Shown here: piece by piece, positions 6,122-8,733 of the stretch
How the letters are laid out: every line of letters begins with the position of its first letter
Numbering within the stretch: the stretch's first letter is position 1
Origin: CAYYVJ01 sp964475115
GTDB lineage: Bacteria; Bacillota; Clostridia; Lachnospirales; Lachnospiraceae
NCBI GenBank assembly: GCA_964475115.1
Contig: CAYYVJ010000083.1
Location: 1 to 8,733, forward strand
Length of the DNA stretch: 8,733 bases
Reading direction: 5' to 3'
Program-made: the position numbers and the translations under genes
Notes under the pieces: generated by a model
Databases searched by the model: none
Told to the model about the DNA's origin: nothing
What the model saw: only the letters and a program-made list of their open reading frames with translations

Positions 6122-6171
6122 AAATAAGAGCTATCTTTCCAAGTATTTTCTTGGAAAGATAGCTCTTATTT
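6122..6171. terminator. Bidirectional Rho-independent terminator between convergent genes
   Basis: Perfect 22-bp inverted arms (6122-6143 and 6150-6171) enclose the loop TATTTT. On the plus strand the stem is followed by TATATTT-type sequence, and on the minus strand by a T7 run. It starts 3 bp after the small gene's stop codon. The right arm overlaps the stop codon of the GH28 gene (6170-6172), so one hairpin ends both transcripts. Confidence 0.93.
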
Positions 6172-7492
6172 ATATTTCTTCCACTCCATCCACATTATTG
6201 CAATGATCCAAACGAATTCCTCCGGCAAAGTCCTCTGTTTCTTCCCCTTCTACCGTGACTTTGCAATTGCTTATTCTAACTCCTTCCACATAGTTCATCC
6301 AAATCCCAGGTGATTTGGAATATAGGAAGCTTTGATCCTTATGCGGAGTAGGACGTAAATCATATTTTCCTTTTTCCCATTTACTGACAGACCTTAATGT
6401 TACACGTAATTGGTCAAAAGAAATATCCCGAATCCAGTTATCCACATTACCTGCTATGAAAATACCATTTTCTCCACAACAGTTAATGTTATGAAAATGC
6501 ACATCCTGTATCGAACCACTTTTCGTATGTTCATCTCTGTCTAATGTAGTAAGAGCTATGGCTTCACCACAACCCCAGTAGCAATCTGCAAAACGCCTCG
6601 TGTTAATACTAATATTTGAAAACACAAGATCACGTACATTTCCTCCGTCACGTAGCTGTATAGAAATCCCTCTATTACTATCACTTATACAACAGTCAGA
6701 CACCCGAATATGCTCAAAGTCTCCTACTCCTTCTGTTCCAATCTTGATCGCCGCACTAGTCGATGTCAAGGTACATGCACTAATAATCACATTACTCGTC
6801 GGTCCATATTCTCCATTTCCAGCTGTGGTCTTTAAACAGATGCAATCATCTGCGCAGACAATGTAACATCCTAGAATCCTTACATTGCTGCAATGATCTG
6901 GATCTATTCCATCAGAATTAGCCACATCAAGCGGATTGAGAATACGTATTCCCTCTATTAATACATCATTACAACCTGCTGGATGTAAGGTCCAAAAAGG
7001 AGCGTTTTGAAGAGTTAGCTGACGAATCGAAATATGATTGCAATGCTCTAGATAGATCATAGTAGGTCTAGGGTAGAAATCTCCATTAGCATAATAGCGG
7101 TCAATTCTCTTGACAAAACTCCATACATTTCCATCTATTTTACCTTCTCCAGTAATCGATAACTCATGTGCATCCTTTCCGTAAATAAATACATAAGATG
7201 GTTTGAGCATCACTGGAGTTCCTATCCTCTCTACTCCTTTGTCTTTCTCTCCTTGATTAGGATTGAAATAGTCCTCTAAGCGGCTACTGGCCATTAAAAT
7301 ACAGCCTTTTTCCAGATGCAACTCTACTGATGGACGAAGGTGTATGGAAGCAGAGTAATAGGTATGTCCACCCTCCAGTACCACTCGTCCTCCACCAGCA
7401 TAAGCACAAGCATCTAGTGCAGCTTGTATGGCCTCTGCATCATTTGTCTTTCCATCCCCCACAGCACCAAAATCCTTAACATATAACTGCAT
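6170..7492 (-). CDS. Glycoside hydrolase family 28 (polygalacturonase-like) protein, cytoplasmic
   Basis: This 440-residue right-handed parallel beta-helix protein begins with the pectate-lyase-superfamily signature VKDFGAVGDGKTNDAEAIQAAL (4-25) and has no signal peptide, so it should act inside the cell. GH28 catalytic-site equivalents are NSDGID (192-197, Asp194) and ADD (214-216) followed by CLK. The usual GHG motif is not present; the corresponding stretch reads STSAAIKIGTEG (244-255). RGISIQLRDGG (274-284) stands where the RIK element is expected. These variants resemble bacterial GH28 branches active on rhamnogalacturonan fragments or as exo-acting galacturonidases. The substrate is likely a pectin-derived oligosaccharide, but the exact bond is unknown. 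The ATG at 7492 shares its A with the TAA of the upstream gene, with GGAGG at 7497-7501, so the two are translationally coupled. Transcription ends in the hairpin at its own stop codon. Confidence 0.87.
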   Translation of the reverse strand: MQLYVKDFGAVGDGKTNDAEAIQAALDACAYAGGGRVVLEGGHTYYSASIHLRPSVELHLEKGCILMASSRLEDYFNPNQGEKDKGVERIGTPVMLKPSYVFIYGKDAHELSITGEGKIDGNVWSFVKRIDRYYANGDFYPRPTMIYLEHCNHISIRQLTLQNAPFWTLHPAGCNDVLIEGIRILNPLDVANSDGIDPDHCSNVRILGCYIVCADDCICLKTTAGNGEYGPTSNVIISACTLTSTSAAIKIGTEGVGDFEHIRVSDCCISDSNRGISIQLRDGGNVRDLVFSNISINTRRFADCYWGCGEAIALTTLDRDEHTKSGSIQDVHFHNINCCGENGIFIAGNVDNWIRDISFDQLRVTLRSVSKWEKGKYDLRPTPHKDQSFLYSKSPGIWMNYVEGVRISNCKVTVEGEETEDFAGGIRLDHCNNVDGVEEI

Positions 7493-8733
7493 TACTCCTC
7501 CAAATCCCTTCTATTTCGAATCTGAATTGTATGGTCAAACTCTGTATAATCCGTGAAATATACAGTGGCAGCACCAGGAGTTTTAGACTCACTGTCTTCC
7601 TTACCCTCTGTAAAGCGGTGTGTGCCAAAGCAAGGACCGATAAGAAGGCTATCATGTTTATTATAAGCTTCTAAAAATCCATCTCGTATCACCAATACTT
7701 CACTACCATTAACCGGAAGTGTCACATGTTCATTATCTAAATAATCAACACCGCCAAGAGCCAGTTCAACTCTCCATGGTGCCCCTTCTACACCTTCTGT
7801 CTTTACCTGTACATCTATGCCTCCAGCTACGTGACGAACATAAACATCAATCTTCATATTGGGGCCAAGTTTCCTATCCCTCTTGGTGTGGTCCATCTCC
7901 CACCAGTCACTAGTAGAAGGCTTTTCTTTAAAGGGAAGATAATACCATCCTATCATGGTCTGCTGTAGATGAAGAGTGCCATCCTCTAATAGTTCCATGG
8001 TCTCACCCTTAAAGGCACGGTGTTCACAAAAGCTACCAGCCACTTTCATAGCTAGCTTAATCGTCCCATTATGAAAATATAGGAAATCCGACTTTTCTTT
8101 CATAACCGTTACTGTAAAGTCGCCCTGTCTAGCACGGTAGGTACCTGACCAACTGTAGAACTTTCGGAAATTAGGCTGTCTAAAACTGCCTTCTATCTCT
8201 AAGCTCCGATATTCCGGATTTAACATAAAGTTAATAAGAATATCTGGTGCATCAATTCTTTTTTCTTCGATAATATCAAAAATGTAGTTACACATTTGCA
8301 AAAAATCGGGTATCTCATACTTCATTCCCATTTTCAGATATTCCAAATAATAACCTTCTGGATATACCGTCAAATCCTTATCAAATCGGGTTGAATTAGC
8401 CGTGAAAACACTATCGTCTGGCTCCCAATAAGTCAGCATTAATTTCAGGTTGCGAATCACATACTGATCATATTGATTATCCATGAGTACCTCAGAGAGC
8501 GTAATCATGGCATCATTATTCACACGATTGTAGTTTCCTGTGGACTTTTCCGCATATTCTCCATCTTGGCTAGAGTCTATTCCTTCATTCAGATACTGGA
8601 AAGCTGCCTCTTTGAGACTCTGATCTCCAAATAGCTGTGATGTCTTAACTAAAGTGGCTGCAATAAACCACCTGTGATTAGGGGTATGAAATCCACCCTC
8701 TAGAAGTCCATAAGCTCCCGCTTTAACAATACT
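7492..8733 (-). CDS. Lyase-like (alpha/alpha)-toroid plus beta-sandwich protein, C-terminal part (truncated by window edge)
   Basis: The frame stays open from the stop at 7492-7494 to the window edge, giving 413 visible C-terminal residues; a GTG at 8523 is internal, not the start. Visible residues 1 to about 165 are helical and include FHTPNHRW (15-22) and GNYNRVNND (66-74), resembling the toroid domains of heparinase II/III- and alginate-lyase-like enzymes. From about 175 the chain turns beta-rich, with many aromatic residues and repeated strands (for example SWSGTYRA, FTVTVMKEKSDFLYFHNG, QTMIGWYYLPF, WWEMDH), as in the C-terminal beta-sandwich of those lyases. Its stop overlaps the ATG of the GH28 gene. 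This suggests both act on the same uronic-acid-containing or other acidic saccharide. The family match is by fold-like pattern only; no specific polysaccharide lyase family could be assigned. The N-terminus is missing. Confidence 0.75.
   Translation of the reverse strand, partial: SIVKAGAYGLLEGGFHTPNHRWFIAATLVKTSQLFGDQSLKEAAFQYLNEGIDSSQDGEYAEKSTGNYNRVNNDAMITLSEVLMDNQYDQYVIRNLKLMLTYWEPDDSVFTANSTRFDKDLTVYPEGYYLEYLKMGMKYEIPDFLQMCNYIFDIIEEKRIDAPDILINFMLNPEYRSLEIEGSFRQPNFRKFYSWSGTYRARQGDFTVTVMKEKSDFLYFHNGTIKLAMKVAGSFCEHRAFKGETMELLEDGTLHLQQTMIGWYYLPFKEKPSTSDWWEMDHTKRDRKLGPNMKIDVYVRHVAGGIDVQVKTEGVEGAPWRVELALGGVDYLDNEHVTLPVNGSEVLVIRDGFLEAYNKHDSLLIGPCFGTHRFTEGKEDSESKTPGAATVYFTDYTEFDHTIQIRNRRDLEE

Overview
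The window looks like a low-GC, Gram-positive Clostridia genome, most likely a plant-polysaccharide-degrading member of the Lachnospiraceae. This is inferred from AT-rich DNA, strong AGGAGG-type ribosome binding sites, a YesM/YesN-style two-component pair, a lipoprotein-type sugar-binding protein, and a cytoplasmic GH28-type enzyme. The species cannot be fixed from the sequence alone.

Reading leftward on the minus strand from the right edge, the first operon is a truncated C-terminal part of an (alpha/alpha)-toroid plus beta-sandwich, lyase-like protein (7492 to beyond 8733). It is translationally coupled to a GH28-family beta-helix glycosidase (6170-7492). A 22-bp-stem bidirectional terminator (6122-6171) closes this operon and also a convergent plus-strand gene (5739-6119). 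That gene encodes a 126-residue Gly/Asn/Tyr-leading, cysteine-rich protein with an Sm/SH3-like sequence pattern. It is the only plus-strand gene in the window.

The intergenic region 5523-5738 carries divergent promoters. Leftward lies a sensor histidine kinase (4023-5507) and an AraC-type response regulator (3180-4010). A very long perfect hairpin made of two inverted GTAC-palindromes (3095-3172) then separates this pair from a monosaccharide ABC transporter operon: ATPase (1433-2965), permease (377-1414) and the N-terminal part of the binding lipoprotein (1-350, cut by the window edge). The transporter promoter has a perfect TATAAT, no recognisable -35, and two direct repeats spaced 20 bp. 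That is the layout expected for activation by the adjacent AraC-type regulator.

Working model (inference): the kinase senses an extracellular cue, probably a sugar or a sugar-loaded binding protein. It phosphorylates the regulator, which switches on the transporter. The GH28 and lyase-like proteins then break down uronic-acid-containing or other pectin-derived saccharides inside the cell.

The least explained elements are the REPIN-like hairpin, a core-substituted half-copy of its arm just upstream of the kinase promoter (5599-5623), and the small cysteine-rich protein.
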